Below are positions 24,607 to 33,635 of a DNA stretch of 61,423 bases, piece by piece. Both the position numbers and the translations under genes were made by a program. The notes beneath the pieces were generated by a model that saw only the letters and a program-made list of their open reading frames with translations, searched no databases and was not told where the DNA came from. The stretch spans positions 1 to 61,423 of the forward strand of contig JAMPAP010000004.1 in NCBI GenBank assembly GCA_023667185.1. The letters are read 5' to 3'. The DNA is from Lachnoclostridium sp. (GTDB taxonomy: Bacteria > Bacteroidota > Bacteroidia > Bacteroidales > Muribaculaceae). Position 1 is the first letter of the stretch; each line of letters begins with the position of its first letter.

Positions 24607-25986
24607 TCATAGCTTTTTGCGGAGGCGGGCGGCGGGGAAGCCGAGGCGCTCGCGGTATTTGGCGACGGTGCGACGGGCTATTTTGAAGCCGCGGCTTTCA
24701 AGCTGCGAGGTAATTGTGTCGTCGCTCAGGGGGGAGGCGGGGTCTTCGCCTTCGATAATTTCACGAATGGCCGACATACAGGCGTGGGTGGAGGTGTCGT
24801 CGTCACTTCCGGCTACACCTTCGTTGAAGAAGTATTTCAGCGGGTAGATGCTCGTGGCGGTGGCTACATATTTGCCGGAGGTAGCTCGCGAGATCACCGA
24901 GAGGTCATAGCCGGTGATAGCGCCTATATCTTTCAGCACCATAGGGCGAAGTGTGGTTTCATCCTCGGTGAGGAAAAATTCGTGCTGTATCTTGACGATG
25001 GCGCTCATAATGTTAAATAATGTGGTGCGCCGCATACGGAGCATATCGATAAACTCCAGCGCATCGTTTCGGCGACGGGATATGAAGGCATCGGCTTTAT
25101 CATCAGCGGTCTCTACCTTAAACGATTCCTCGATGCGGAGGTCAGGCACTCCGGAGGGCATGATGACCGTCACGGTTGTCAGGGCTTCGTCAGTCTCGAT
25201 ATAGAAGTCGGGGACTACATGGCCGGTTCGCTCATCTGAGGGACTCCCCCCTATCTCGGCTCCGGGCTTGGGGTTGAGTGAACGGATTACGTGGATAGCC
25301 TTACGCAACTGCTCCATGGTTATACTGAGCATCGAGGCGAGGCGGTCGTAATGCTTGAGGGAGAATAGATCAAAGTAATGGTTTACTATCTCGATAGCGC
25401 GGTTCACATCCTCGTCAGGGCTCAAGCGGCGGAGCTGCAGCAGCAGACATTCGCGCAGGTCTACGGCACCCACTCCGGCCGGGTCGAGGGTCTTGACAAG
25501 GTCGAGCCCGCGGCGATAGGTGTCCATGGGGATATCCATGCCGGTGGTAATGAACACGTCGTCGGCTATCGACTGCAGGGTGCGGGTCAGATACCCGTTA
25601 TCGTCAATATTTCCTATAATATAATCAGCCACAGCAGCCACATCCTCGGGGACGTTCATCTCGTTGACTTGCGACGAGAGATATTCCAGCAGCGACATCG
25701 GCGCAGCCACAGCTACAGGCTCATAGATAGCATCATCGGCACTTCGATTATTGACATTCAGGCGATATGATGGCAGGTCGTCATACTCCGCCTTGCCGTC
25801 AGCAGGCTCACTGTCGGCGGGCAGTTCATCCACAACTTCGAGAGCGGGATTTTCCTCGACTTGATTTTTCACTTCCTCCTCAAGCTCGGTCTCACCCATC
25901 TCAAGCAGACGGACAAACCGGATCTGCGCCGGTGACATTCGTTGCTGGAGTTTCTGGTCAAGCGACAGGCGAAGTGATTCTTTCAT
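24607..25986 (-). CDS. rpoN: RNA polymerase sigma-54 factor
   Basis: A 459-residue RpoN. Region I is the Gln/Leu-rich start (LRLSLDQKLQQRMSPAQIRFVRLLEM). A core-binding domain spans about 90-270. The HTH and the C-terminal RpoN box ARRTVAKYRERLGFP (about 440-453) are intact. Sigma-54 directs RNA polymerase to -24/-12 promoters opened by NtrC-type activators. The gene begins 5 nt after the neuB-like stop and has no visible promoter of its own, so it appears to be the last gene of the nonulosonate/Wzi operon. This is an odd home for a global sigma factor. Confidence 0.96.
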   Translation of the reverse strand: MKESLRLSLDQKLQQRMSPAQIRFVRLLEMGETELEEEVKNQVEENPALEVVDELPADSEPADGKAEYDDLPSYRLNVNNRSADDAIYEPVAVAAPMSLLEYLSSQVNEMNVPEDVAAVADYIIGNIDDNGYLTRTLQSIADDVFITTGMDIPMDTYRRGLDLVKTLDPAGVGAVDLRECLLLQLRRLSPDEDVNRAIEIVNHYFDLFSLKHYDRLASMLSITMEQLRKAIHVIRSLNPKPGAEIGGSPSDERTGHVVPDFYIETDEALTTVTVIMPSGVPDLRIEESFKVETADDKADAFISRRRNDALEFIDMLRMRRTTLFNIMSAIVKIQHEFFLTEDETTLRPMVLKDIGAITGYDLSVISRATSGKYVATATSIYPLKYFFNEGVAGSDDDTSTHACMSAIREIIEGEDPASPLSDDTITSQLESRGFKIARRTVAKYRERLGFPAARLRKKL

Positions 25987-25991
25987 AATCG

Positions 25992-27005
25992 TCAGATTTC
26001 TATCAGGGTATCGTAAGCGAAATCATGAATGGCACGAGTGCCGATTACATTGTCCCACTGCATAGGCGAGATGCCGTTGCCGGGGCGCTTGACGGTGATA
26101 TTTTCTTCAGTAAGGAGCTCTCCTTCAGCTATATCACGGGCGGCCACTATGCTCTTTCGCGCTACCTCGATATTAGCGGCCTCACCCGGAGCCACGCGCT
26201 TGATGCCGTCGCCAAGGGCAAGTTCTACGTTTCTGATAGCATTCACCATGGCGGCAAGCTCGTCAGGTTCGAGCGACGCGCGATGATCAGGGCCGGGAAG
26301 ATTTTTGTCGAGCGTGAAGTGCTTCTCTATTACATCAGCGCCTAATGCTGCCGCGGCCACGGGTATCTCTATGCCAAGGGTATGGTCGCTATAGCCTATG
26401 CCTCCGCAACCTATTGATTTCAAGGTAAGCATGGCTCGGAGGTTCACATCACGCATTGCCGTAGGATACTGCGTGGTGCAATGCAGCAGCGTGATGTCAT
26501 CTTTGTCGATACCTCCGTCAACGAGGATGTCCACAGCTGCCTCCACCTCGTTGAGGGTCGACATTCCGGTAGACATAATCACACGTCCACCTTTCGAAGC
26601 TATCTTTCTCAGATAAGGGAGGTTAGTAATCTCTCCCGATGGTATTTTCCAGTAGTCCTGCCCTATCTCGGCAAGAGTGTCGATGGATACTAGGTCAAAT
26701 GGAGTGCTCATGAATCCTATTCCCTCACGGCGACAGATGGCGGCCAGACGCTCGTAAGCATCCAATGGCAGGTGTATGGCACGGCACATATCGAGCTGAC
26801 TCTCAACCTCTCCGGTGGTCTCTTTCTGGTATTCAGCCTTGGGGGCGATTGACGAGATGACGAGTTCAGGCACGGCGGTCTGAAACTTCACATAGTCAGC
26901 ACCCGCTCTCTTGACGGACTTTATCATTTCCACAGCCCGGTCAAACGATGCATTATGGTTCACACCGGCCTCAGCTATAATCAATATCTTATTATTTTTC
27001 TTCAT
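25992..27005 (-). CDS. neuB: N-acylneuraminate/legionaminate synthase
   Basis: A 337-residue NeuB-family TIM barrel that condenses PEP with a ManNAc-type sugar to make a nine-carbon sialic or legionaminic acid. Motifs: IIAEAGVNHN, ADYVKFQT, STGMSTLNEVEAA, YSDHTLG and EKHFTLDKNLPGPDH. A C-terminal SAF/antifreeze-like domain begins near 280 (RKSIVAARDIAEGE) and ends with GNGISPMQWD. With a LegB-like gene in the same operon, legionaminic-type product is more likely than Neu5Ac (inference). It overlaps the ATP-grasp gene by 14 nt. Confidence 0.92.
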   Translation of the reverse strand: MKKNNKILIIAEAGVNHNASFDRAVEMIKSVKRAGADYVKFQTAVPELVISSIAPKAEYQKETTGEVESQLDMCRAIHLPLDAYERLAAICRREGIGFMSTPFDLVSIDTLAEIGQDYWKIPSGEITNLPYLRKIASKGGRVIMSTGMSTLNEVEAAVDILVDGGIDKDDITLLHCTTQYPTAMRDVNLRAMLTLKSIGCGGIGYSDHTLGIEIPVAAAALGADVIEKHFTLDKNLPGPDHRASLEPDELAAMVNAIRNVELALGDGIKRVAPGEAANIEVARKSIVAARDIAEGELLTEENITVKRPGNGISPMQWDNVIGTRAIHDFAYDTLIEI

Positions 27006-27951
27006 GTACTATAAAACTTACTTCGTCAAGATAACGCGTGGTAAGCACAAATGGTTTTGCTTTTATGGGAGTAAGCACATTTTCATTATATTCGTCGATA
27101 ATCATGCCGGCGATATCCGCTCCGGCATTGATCGTGGCTACGACTCCACCGCCGAGACGAGGATTAACCTCCATCAGATACAACTCATTGTAACCTACGC
27201 CGCTGATCAGCTGCACTGTCACTGCGCCGCGAAGCTCAAGGCGTGTCAATACATCATGAGCTATAGACATATAGCGAGGTTCGGTAGTAGTGATCGTCTC
27301 TGTGACCTCTCCTCCGGCCACTTGAAGGCGCAAGCGCGGGGAGATAGTGATGATGCGGCCTTGCTGATCCACGTAGCAGTCGCAAGTAATTTCCTCAGCA
27401 TCAGGAATATATTGCTGAATAAGATAATCCTTCTGGCTGATACGGTTAAGGAGATAGTCATCATAGTTGCGCAGGATGACGATGCCTTTTGAAGCTGAGC
27501 CGTTGCGGGGCTTGGCTATTACCGGATATTTGGCAGGGACGTCTCTTACCGTCCTGGGAACCGGTAGATTAGCTTTCTCAAACATATCGGCTGAAATCTT
27601 CTTGTCAAACATTGCCTTTGACAGTTCGGGCGACGATACCGGAGCGAAAACTTCGGGATGGGTCTCAGTAAATCTTGCCACGGGTTCCACAGCGCCATCT
27701 ACAAACGGTATCATGATATTTATATCATATTTCTTGCATACCTCCTCAAGGTCTTTTTGCAGACCGGGATCATTCCATCTCAGGCCGGTGATTACATCTC
27801 CTATACCCGAAAGGGGCACATACGGGTTAAGCTCATATCCGTAGATATTTACATTTATACCACGCTCGTGGCCGGCTTGGATAAACTTCTGCGCCATTGA
27901 GACGCGTTTGGCGCCGCCAAGAAATAGGATATTAAGTTCGGTGGTTGTCAT
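26992..27951 (-). CDS. ATP-grasp ligase
   Basis: A 319-residue ATP-grasp protein. It has a pre-ATP-grasp Rossmann domain (LNILFLGGAKRVSMAQ), the ATP lid YPVIAKPRNGSASKGI near 145-160, IQQYIPDAEEITCDCYV, and the Mg-binding LYLMEVNPRLGGGVVATINAGAD. It resembles the carbamoyl-phosphate-synthase-like ATP-grasp proteins found in surface sugar loci. It may attach an amino acid or acyl group to a sugar precursor, but no substrate is evident. It overlaps legB by 4 nt and neuB by 14 nt. Confidence 0.85.
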   Translation of the reverse strand: MTTTELNILFLGGAKRVSMAQKFIQAGHERGINVNIYGYELNPYVPLSGIGDVITGLRWNDPGLQKDLEEVCKKYDINIMIPFVDGAVEPVARFTETHPEVFAPVSSPELSKAMFDKKISADMFEKANLPVPRTVRDVPAKYPVIAKPRNGSASKGIVILRNYDDYLLNRISQKDYLIQQYIPDAEEITCDCYVDQQGRIITISPRLRLQVAGGEVTETITTTEPRYMSIAHDVLTRLELRGAVTVQLISGVGYNELYLMEVNPRLGGGVVATINAGADIAGMIIDEYNENVLTPIKAKPFVLTTRYLDEVSFIVHEEK

Positions 27952-28946
27952 TTGTTGTAGATGTCAGTTTTATATCTTGCAAGATTTTCCGGTCGGGTGA
28001 ACCATTCAGCAGTAATCCTTAAGCCCTCCTCGAGAGAGTAGCGGGGTCGCCAGTCAGTGAGAGTGGTTATCAGGGTATTATCACCGCAAAGACGGAACAC
28101 TTCACTGCCCGATGGGCGCAGTCGGTCAGGGTCGGTCACAAATTCCACCTCTTTACCCATCACGCGGGCTATAGTCTCGAGGGTGTCGCGCATGGAGATC
28201 TCGGTGCCGGTAGCTATATTGATCTCACGGCCTTCGATATCAGGGGCTTGTGCGAGGGCAAGGAATCCGGCTGCCGTATCGGCCACGAAGTTGAAGTCAC
28301 GCGTTGGTGTAAGGTCACCTACCTTAATCACCTCCTTGCCTGAGGCTATCTGGCTGATAATGGATGGGATAATCGCACGTGCACTCTGGCGGGGTCCGTA
28401 GGTGTTAAACGGGCGGGCTATCACCACGGGTAGCTCAAAAGCGTTATGGAAGCTCAATGCTATGGCATCGGCGCCGATTTTTGTTGCAGAGTAAGGCGAC
28501 TGCGGCTGGCGCGGATGTTTCTCATCGATAGGCACATACCGGGCTGTGCCGTAAACCTCGCTTGTAGAGGTGACTATCAGGCGATTGACGCCCATGTCGC
28601 GGCAAGCCTGACATATATTCAGTGTTCCTTTGATATTTGTATCCACATAGCTGTCAGGGGCTACATAGCTATAGGGAATAGCTATCAGAGCTGCAAGATG
28701 AAACACAGTGTCACAGCCTTTTACTATATCGCGGCAAAGATTGGGATCGCGCACGTCGCCGGTCACAACCTCGAGGCCCGGCGAATTGTTGCCATCAAGC
28801 CAGCCCCATGAGTTGAACGAATTGTACTGGCACAAAGCCCTGACCTGAAGCCCTTTGGAGAGCAGTAGTTCCACCAAGTGCGAGCCAATAAAGCCGTCAG
28901 CTCCGGTCACGAGCACCCGGCCTGAAATATTTCTTGTAGATTTCAT
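27948..28946 (-). CDS. legB: LegB-like NAD-dependent 4,6-dehydratase
   Basis: A 332-residue extended SDR. It has VTGADGFIGSHLVE (GxxGxxG), the phrase QYNSFNSWGWL characteristic of LegB-type 4,6-dehydratases, a catalytic TSTSEVYGTA and YSATKIGAD (Tyr-x3-Lys), and ARPFNTYGPRQSARAIIPSIISQ. LegB converts GDP- or UDP-GlcNAc to the 4-keto-6-deoxy intermediate in legionaminic acid synthesis. The aminotransferase (legC) and other steps are not in this window. ATGA-type overlaps with both neighbours show tight coupling. Confidence 0.85.
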   Translation of the reverse strand: MKSTRNISGRVLVTGADGFIGSHLVELLLSKGLQVRALCQYNSFNSWGWLDGNNSPGLEVVTGDVRDPNLCRDIVKGCDTVFHLAALIAIPYSYVAPDSYVDTNIKGTLNICQACRDMGVNRLIVTSTSEVYGTARYVPIDEKHPRQPQSPYSATKIGADAIALSFHNAFELPVVIARPFNTYGPRQSARAIIPSIISQIASGKEVIKVGDLTPTRDFNFVADTAAGFLALAQAPDIEGREINIATGTEISMRDTLETIARVMGKEVEFVTDPDRLRPSGSEVFRLCGDNTLITTLTDWRPRYSLEEGLRITAEWFTRPENLARYKTDIYNK

Positions 28947-29398
28947 CTTGTTTTGCTTAGGTAATATACGCGTTTCACTCCGCTGTCGTCAGTATAGCTC
29001 ATCACCAGCGACGATGATGTCAGCGTTGCGACATTCATCACCGTAATGCCTGAAGGATCAAAGCCTAAGGCTGAGGGAGGGGTATACTGGTCGTTATTGG
29101 CGGAGTCATGGTTGTCGAAATCAAAAGTTATGGTGTCGCCCGTGCGCACCCATGAGCTGTAGCAACGATGGGAGTCGTTATGAGGATACAGTGTCTGAAT
29201 ATACATCACATTGCTCTGAAATGCAAACGTATAGCGGAGCACTGAGGTATCATAGAGTGTCACCTCGCGATCATTTTCAGTCATTGAGTCGAGGCGCCAG
29301 AATCCGAAGAGCGGGCCTATGTCACCATCGTTGTGGGTGCAGCTGCCGAGCATGATAGGCAGCATTATCATCAGCAGATATCGTATCAGGCTTTTCAT
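28943..29398 (-). CDS. Lipocalin-like lipoprotein
   Basis: A 151-residue lipoprotein. The signal peptide ends in the lipobox MLGSC with Cys20, and TGDTITFDFD and GVKRVYYL strands suggest a small beta-barrel like the lipocalin-like Bacteroidetes lipoproteins (FGFWRLDSMTENDRE at the N-terminus). It sits between the Wzi-like and LegB genes with 4-nt overlaps on both sides, so it probably works in surface polysaccharide assembly or in sensing its state. Exact function unknown. Confidence 0.75.
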   Translation of the reverse strand: MKSLIRYLLMIMLPIMLGSCTHNDGDIGPLFGFWRLDSMTENDREVTLYDTSVLRYTFAFQSNVMYIQTLYPHNDSHRCYSSWVRTGDTITFDFDNHDSANNDQYTPPSALGFDPSGITVMNVATLTSSSLVMSYTDDSGVKRVYYLSKTR

Positions 29399-30918
29399 TT
29401 TTTGAAATTTAGAAGTCCTTCATATTTAAGCGTAACCATCACTCCGGCACTGTTACACGGGAGGTTACCGCGGTCAATTTCGGCCTGAGCGAGGAGCGAG
29501 AGCCCCTTTATCCGGCGGATTTTCCAGTCAGCCTCGAGCATTACTGAGGTCAGATGCCGAGTATGCTGGAGCGTCAGTTTGCCGTTACCCCATGCTTTGC
29601 GGTAACCGGCTTTCATCCTGTAGCTCAGGCAAGGGAGTATATCGCCTTCGAGGCCGAGATGGATGCCACGGACGCGGTTGCAGAGGAAGTCAGGGAAACC
29701 ATCGGTATTGTAGAGCGGCGACATCACAGCGGGCGAACCGATTGCGAAGCCATAGTTGGCCCACGGGCCGAATGAAGTATTATTATAATAATCGTCAGCT
29801 CCGGTCGACTCAGCTTTGAGGGTAGTGCCCTCATAATCGGCTGAGGCATAGTGGATAGGGCCGCTCTGGTTGGTCAGGTCAAGGTATTCCACAACCACGC
29901 CTCTTACCACGCCATGACGGCATGCATCATATTCCACACCCCAGAGGCCATCCCAGCCATTGAGCTTACCGATACCTGATCCGTCCTCCCAAGGCCATGA
30001 AAAGTAAGCCTTTATCTCTCCGGCTGATTTCAGGCGGTAGCGAGCTTGCAGATCCCACGACCCGAGGTGATTACCGGTATAATATCCGTCAGAACCATCC
30101 TCGGTAGGGAGAAACATTTTGAAGAATGTATTGAGCTTGACATCACGGTGTTGCGACCGGAAAAGGCGTCCTCGCTCATACCAGTCGACATTGCCGCCAA
30201 ATTCGCCTGCAGCCTGCATACCCAGAGTCACCGAGAATCTCTCGCGTGGAGCCACACGGAAGTAGCAGCGCTTGTAGTTATACCACTCGCCGGTAGAGAG
30301 ATGCGACAGGTAGTAGTTATACTGATCGCGAGTCCAGCCGTTGTCAGTAAACTTACCATACCCTATCTCGCCTTGTATCTGAAGCCATCCCTGAGTGAAT
30401 GGTACATCTTGAAAATCAATGAATCCCACTCTCACCTGTGGTATAGGCCGGGCGTTACCGCTTTCGATAAGGTCGCCCGAGGTTAGCCGCTGGTTGAGCA
30501 GGGCACTCCCCCGCTCCTTCATGCCGGCACTTAGAAACACACCGCGGTATTTCACCTCTCCATACAGCTGCTGGATGAAAAAGCGCGAAGGCTTGACGGC
30601 GTGGGTGTGCCACGTCGCGCTAACGGCATCATATCGCTCATAGTCAATCGACGAGCCGTAGCCTGCGGCAAGCTCAAGGCCGAAACCGTAAGAAAATCGC
30701 TGTGATTTGTCGATTTCACGGCTCAACATTCCGGTCACCTGTGCGTTGTATTGTCCGGAAAACCGTCCGCCCCGCAACGAGGATATATAATAAGGTGCAA
30801 AACTCCCCTGACCACCACCGGCAGTCAGCGAAGCGGAAAAATCCACGGGATAATCAGCCCTGACCTCTGCGGCACTCATCAGCATCGCCAATGCCAAAGC
30901 GGTGATTGATAATCTCAT
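29395..30918 (-). CDS. Capsule assembly Wzi-family outer-membrane protein
   Basis: A 507-residue protein with a signal peptide (MRLSITALALAMLMSAAEVRA, cleavage after VRA). A long series of aromatic-alternating beta strands follows (RFSYGFGLELAAGYGS, FFIQQLYGEVKYRGVFLSAGMKE, LSYRMKAGYRKAWGN). This fits the Wzi-like outer-membrane barrel that anchors capsule. ATG 30918 is used; an upstream start at 30948 falls inside the promoter box TAATTTTG at 30946-30953. First gene of a six-gene operon that ends with rpoN. It is divergent from serC. Confidence 0.87.
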   Translation of the reverse strand: MRLSITALALAMLMSAAEVRADYPVDFSASLTAGGGQGSFAPYYISSLRGGRFSGQYNAQVTGMLSREIDKSQRFSYGFGLELAAGYGSSIDYERYDAVSATWHTHAVKPSRFFIQQLYGEVKYRGVFLSAGMKERGSALLNQRLTSGDLIESGNARPIPQVRVGFIDFQDVPFTQGWLQIQGEIGYGKFTDNGWTRDQYNYYLSHLSTGEWYNYKRCYFRVAPRERFSVTLGMQAAGEFGGNVDWYERGRLFRSQHRDVKLNTFFKMFLPTEDGSDGYYTGNHLGSWDLQARYRLKSAGEIKAYFSWPWEDGSGIGKLNGWDGLWGVEYDACRHGVVRGVVVEYLDLTNQSGPIHYASADYEGTTLKAESTGADDYYNNTSFGPWANYGFAIGSPAVMSPLYNTDGFPDFLCNRVRGIHLGLEGDILPCLSYRMKAGYRKAWGNGKLTLQHTRHLTSVMLEADWKIRRIKGLSLLAQAEIDRGNLPCNSAGVMVTLKYEGLLNFKK

Positions 30919-30945
30919 ATTAATAGTCGAATAGTTATTACACCC

Positions 30946-30953
30946 CAAAATTA
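30946..30953 (-). promoter_or_regulatory. -7 box of the Wzi-legB-neuB-rpoN operon
   Basis: TAATTTTG on the minus strand, 27 nt before ATG 30918. No sigma-54 type GG-N10-GC element was recognised by eye here. Confidence 0.6.
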
Positions 30954-30996
30954 CAAAATTCTACCCATTCATTAAACTAATCATTTAAAAAATGAT

Positions 30997-31004
30997 TATA
31001 TTTG
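30997..31004 (+). promoter_or_regulatory. -7 box for serC
   Basis: TATATTTG, 28 nt before ATG 31033. Confidence 0.65.
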
Positions 31005-31032
31005 CAAAAATTATCACTAAAATTATCATACA

Positions 31033-32109
31033 ATGAAAAAGCATAATTTTTATGCCGGTCCATCGATTCTAAGTCAGTACACCATCAAAAACACTGCCGA
31101 TGCAATAATCGACTTCGCCGGTACAGGGTTGTCAATCCTCGAGATTTCTCACCGCAGCAAGGAGTTTCAAGCTGTCATGGATGAAGCTCAGGCGCTTGTA
31201 AAGGAGCTGCTTAACGTACCCGAAGGCTACCACGTATTGTTCCTCGGCGGCGGTGCAAGCCTCCAATTTGCCATGGTGCCTTACAACCTCCTCAAGAAGA
31301 AAGCCGCTTATCTCGACACCGGCACATGGGCATCTAACGCCATCAAGGAAGCCCGCCTCTTCGGCGAAGTGGAAGTGCTCGCCTCCTCAAAGGACGCTAA
31401 CTATACTTACTATCCTACGGACTACACCGTTCCTGACGATGTAGACTATTTCCATATCACCACCAACAATACCATCTACGGAACAGAGCTCCGCGAGGAT
31501 CCTGACGTTAACGTTCCTTTGGTAGCCGATATGTCAAGCGATATCTTCTCCCGCAAGATCGACATCAGCAAGTATGATGTAATCTACGCCGGTGCACAGA
31601 AGAATCTCGCTCCTGCCGGTGTGACCCTCGTTATCGTCAAAGAGAGCGCCCTCGGCCACGTAGAGCGTGCCATTCCTACAATGCTCGACTACCGCACCCA
31701 TATCAAGAAGGGCTCAATGTTCAACACACCTCCCGTGCTCCCCATCTACTCCGCACTGATGACTCTGCGTTACTACAAAGAGCTCGGTGGAGTGGAAGCT
31801 CTCGAAAAGCTCGACCTCGAGAAAGCACAGCTTCTCTACTCGGCCATCGACTCCAGCAAGATGTTTGAAGGCACGGTGACTGACAAGGCTCACCGCTCAA
31901 TCATGAATGTAACTTTCGTGATGACAGAGGGTTACCGCGAGCTCGAAAAAGATTTCGTAGACTTCTGCACTGCCCGCGGCATCGTAGGTATCAAGGGACA
32001 CCGCTCAGTGGGAGGCTTCCGCGCTTCGCTCTACAACGCGCTGCCTATCGAAAGCGTTCAAGTGCTCATAGAGGCTATGAATGAGTTTGAAAAACTTCAC
32101 GTAAAATAA
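31033..32109 (+). CDS. serC: Phosphoserine aminotransferase
   Basis: A 358-residue fold-type I PLP enzyme that makes 3-phosphoserine from 3-phosphohydroxypyruvate. It begins with the family opening [12 protein letters not shown] and has [22 protein letters not shown], the [10 protein letters not shown] loop, the PLP lysine in [13 protein letters not shown], and [18 protein letters not shown] at the C-terminus. Full family length. It is followed by serA after 2 nt, giving two steps of serine synthesis in one operon; serB is not seen here. Confidence 0.97.
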   Translation: MKKHNFYAGPSILSQYTIKNTADAIIDFAGTGLSILEISHRSKEFQAVMDEAQALVKELLNVPEGYHVLFLGGGASLQFAMVPYNLLKKKAAYLDTGTWASNAIKEARLFGEVEVLASSKDANYTYYPTDYTVPDDVDYFHITTNNTIYGTELREDPDVNVPLVADMSSDIFSRKIDISKYDVIYAGAQKNLAPAGVTLVIVKESALGHVERAIPTMLDYRTHIKKGSMFNTPPVLPIYSALMTLRYYKELGGVEALEKLDLEKAQLLYSAIDSSKMFEGTVTDKAHRSIMNVTFVMTEGYRELEKDFVDFCTARGIVGIKGHRSVGGFRASLYNALPIESVQVLIEAMNEFEKLHVK

Positions 32110-32111
32110 TC

Positions 32112-33032
32112 ATGAAAATACTGATTGCTACTGAAAAACCTTTTGCTGCTGTCGCCATCGACGGTATGCGTAAGGTGATCGAAGAGGCAGGAGCCGAGCT
32201 GGTACTTCTTGAGAAATACACCTCGAAGACTGAACTGCTCGCCGCCGTAGCTGATGCTGACGCTCTTATCATACGCAGCGACAAGGTTGACGCCGAAGTC
32301 ATGGACGCAGGCAAGAAGCTAAAAGTAGTAGTGCGCGCCGGAGCAGGCTATGACAATGTTGACCTCAAGGAAGCTACCCTCCGTAATATCTGTGTAGAGA
32401 ACACCCCCGGCCAGAACTCTAACGCTGTAGCCGAACTCGTATTCGGCCTCGCCGTGATGATGGCCCGCAATATGTATGCCGGGACTTCGGGCTCAGAGCT
32501 CCGCGGCAAAGGCCTCGGCATCCATGCCTTCGGTCAGGTGGGTCGCAACGTAGCCCGCATAGCTCGTGGCTTTGAGATGAATATCTCAGCTCTCGACCCC
32601 TATTGCCCCGAAGATGTGATGCTCGAAGCCGGTGTGACTCCCGTCCACTCGGTAGAGGAGCTTTACAAGCTCAACCGCTACGTGTCGCTCCATATCCCCG
32701 CTACCGAGGAGACCCGCAAGTCAGTGGGCTACGATCTGGTAATGCTCATGCCCAAGGGTGGCGTGCTTATCAACACCGCCCGTAAGGAGGTGATCGACGA
32801 AGAGGGCCTCATCAAGGCACTTAAGGAGCGTGATGACCTCAAGTATGTGGCCGATGTAGCTCCCGAGCGCGCCATGGAGATGAAAGAGCTTTTCGGCGAC
32901 CGAGTGTTCTTCACCCCCAAGAAGATGGGCGCGCAGACGGCCGAAGCCAACATCAACGCCGGTATCGCTGCAGCCCGTCAGGCCATCGCATTTCTCACCG
33001 AGGGTATCGACAAATTCCGCGTCAACAAATAA
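32112..33032 (+). CDS. serA: D-3-phosphoglycerate dehydrogenase, short Lys type
   Basis: A 306-residue 2-hydroxyacid dehydrogenase without the ACT or ASB regulatory domains of long PGDHs. It has VRAGAGYDNVDL, ENTPGQNSNAVAE, the cofactor loop GLGIHAFGQVGRNVARI, and INTARKEVIDEEGL. The usual active-site His (TPHIGA) is replaced by Lys (TPKKMGAQT, residues 268-276), which marks the known type III-K PGDHs of Bacteroides and Entamoeba. It supplies 3-phosphohydroxypyruvate to SerC. Confidence 0.95.
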   Translation: MKILIATEKPFAAVAIDGMRKVIEEAGAELVLLEKYTSKTELLAAVADADALIIRSDKVDAEVMDAGKKLKVVVRAGAGYDNVDLKEATLRNICVENTPGQNSNAVAELVFGLAVMMARNMYAGTSGSELRGKGLGIHAFGQVGRNVARIARGFEMNISALDPYCPEDVMLEAGVTPVHSVEELYKLNRYVSLHIPATEETRKSVGYDLVMLMPKGGVLINTARKEVIDEEGLIKALKERDDLKYVADVAPERAMEMKELFGDRVFFTPKKMGAQTAEANINAGIAAARQAIAFLTEGIDKFRVNK

Positions 33033-33048
33033 TCTGATTACTACTTTA

Positions 33049-33080
33049 CGAGGCTGCGTCTACTTTACGATGCAGCCTCG
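33049..33080 (+). terminator. Hairpin after serA
   Basis: CGAGGCTGC (33049-33057) pairs with GCAGCCTCG (33072-33080). No T-run follows, so termination strength is uncertain. Confidence 0.45.
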
Positions 33081-33084
33081 ATAT

Positions 33085-33250
33085 TATAGGTCACGCACAA
33101 AGTAAATGTGCATTTTGATGGACATCTTTTGTGCGCATGACCACTCGCTCATCAATCATGTGGGATTCACCACACTCATTCTTCACGAGTGTCCATACCC
33201 ACCAAAATATTATCCCTAAAAATGCACATTTACTTTGTGCGTGACCTATA
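33085..33250. repeat. 166-bp palindromic (MITE-like) element before crcB
   Basis: Perfect 32-bp inverted repeats at 33085-33116 and 33219-33250 enclose 102 bp. An inner pair ATGGACA/TGTCCAT (33118-33124 with 33190-33196) extends the symmetry. No gene is encoded. The right arm ends 5 bp before the crcB start codon. Confidence 0.85.
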
Positions 33251-33255
33251 TAGTC

Positions 33256-33618
33256 ATGAATTATCTTGCAATATTCATAGGTGGTGGATTAGGCAGCGTA
33301 ATGCGCTATGGCATACAGATGCTTATGCATGAGCGCATTGTCATCTACAATTTCCCGTGGGCTACATTCACCGTCAACATTGTGGGCAGTTTCCTGATCG
33401 GACTCTTCTACGCACTGTCGGCCAAGCTGAACCTACATGACGAGGTGCGACTGTTTCTTACAGCCGGGCTCTGTGGCGGTTTCACCACATTTTCCACCTT
33501 CAGCAACGACAACCTTGAGCTCCTACGCAGCGGCCAGTGGACAATGTGTATCATCTACACACTTCTGAGCGTGATATTAGGTCTTTTAGCTTGTGTTGCC
33601 GGTGCAAAATCAGCTTAA
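33256..33618 (+). CDS. crcB: Fluoride channel CrcB/FluC
   Basis: A 120-residue protein with four membrane helices that exports fluoride as an antiparallel dimer. Family marks: IFIGGGLGSVMRYG, FPWATFTVNIVGSFLIG (with the conserved Asn), and the Phe-box GFTTFSTFSND. The start is ATG 33256; the frame extends 7 codons upstream into the palindromic element. No fluoride riboswitch was recognised upstream. Confidence 0.93.
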   Translation: MNYLAIFIGGGLGSVMRYGIQMLMHERIVIYNFPWATFTVNIVGSFLIGLFYALSAKLNLHDEVRLFLTAGLCGGFTTFSTFSNDNLELLRSGQWTMCIIYTLLSVILGLLACVAGAKSA

Positions 33619-33635
33619 AGTTGAAAATATTTTGG

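Noticed and set aside
33085-33255. Fluoride riboswitch before crcB
   Set aside because: The crcB-motif pseudoknot sequence was not found; the region is instead a perfect inverted-repeat element.
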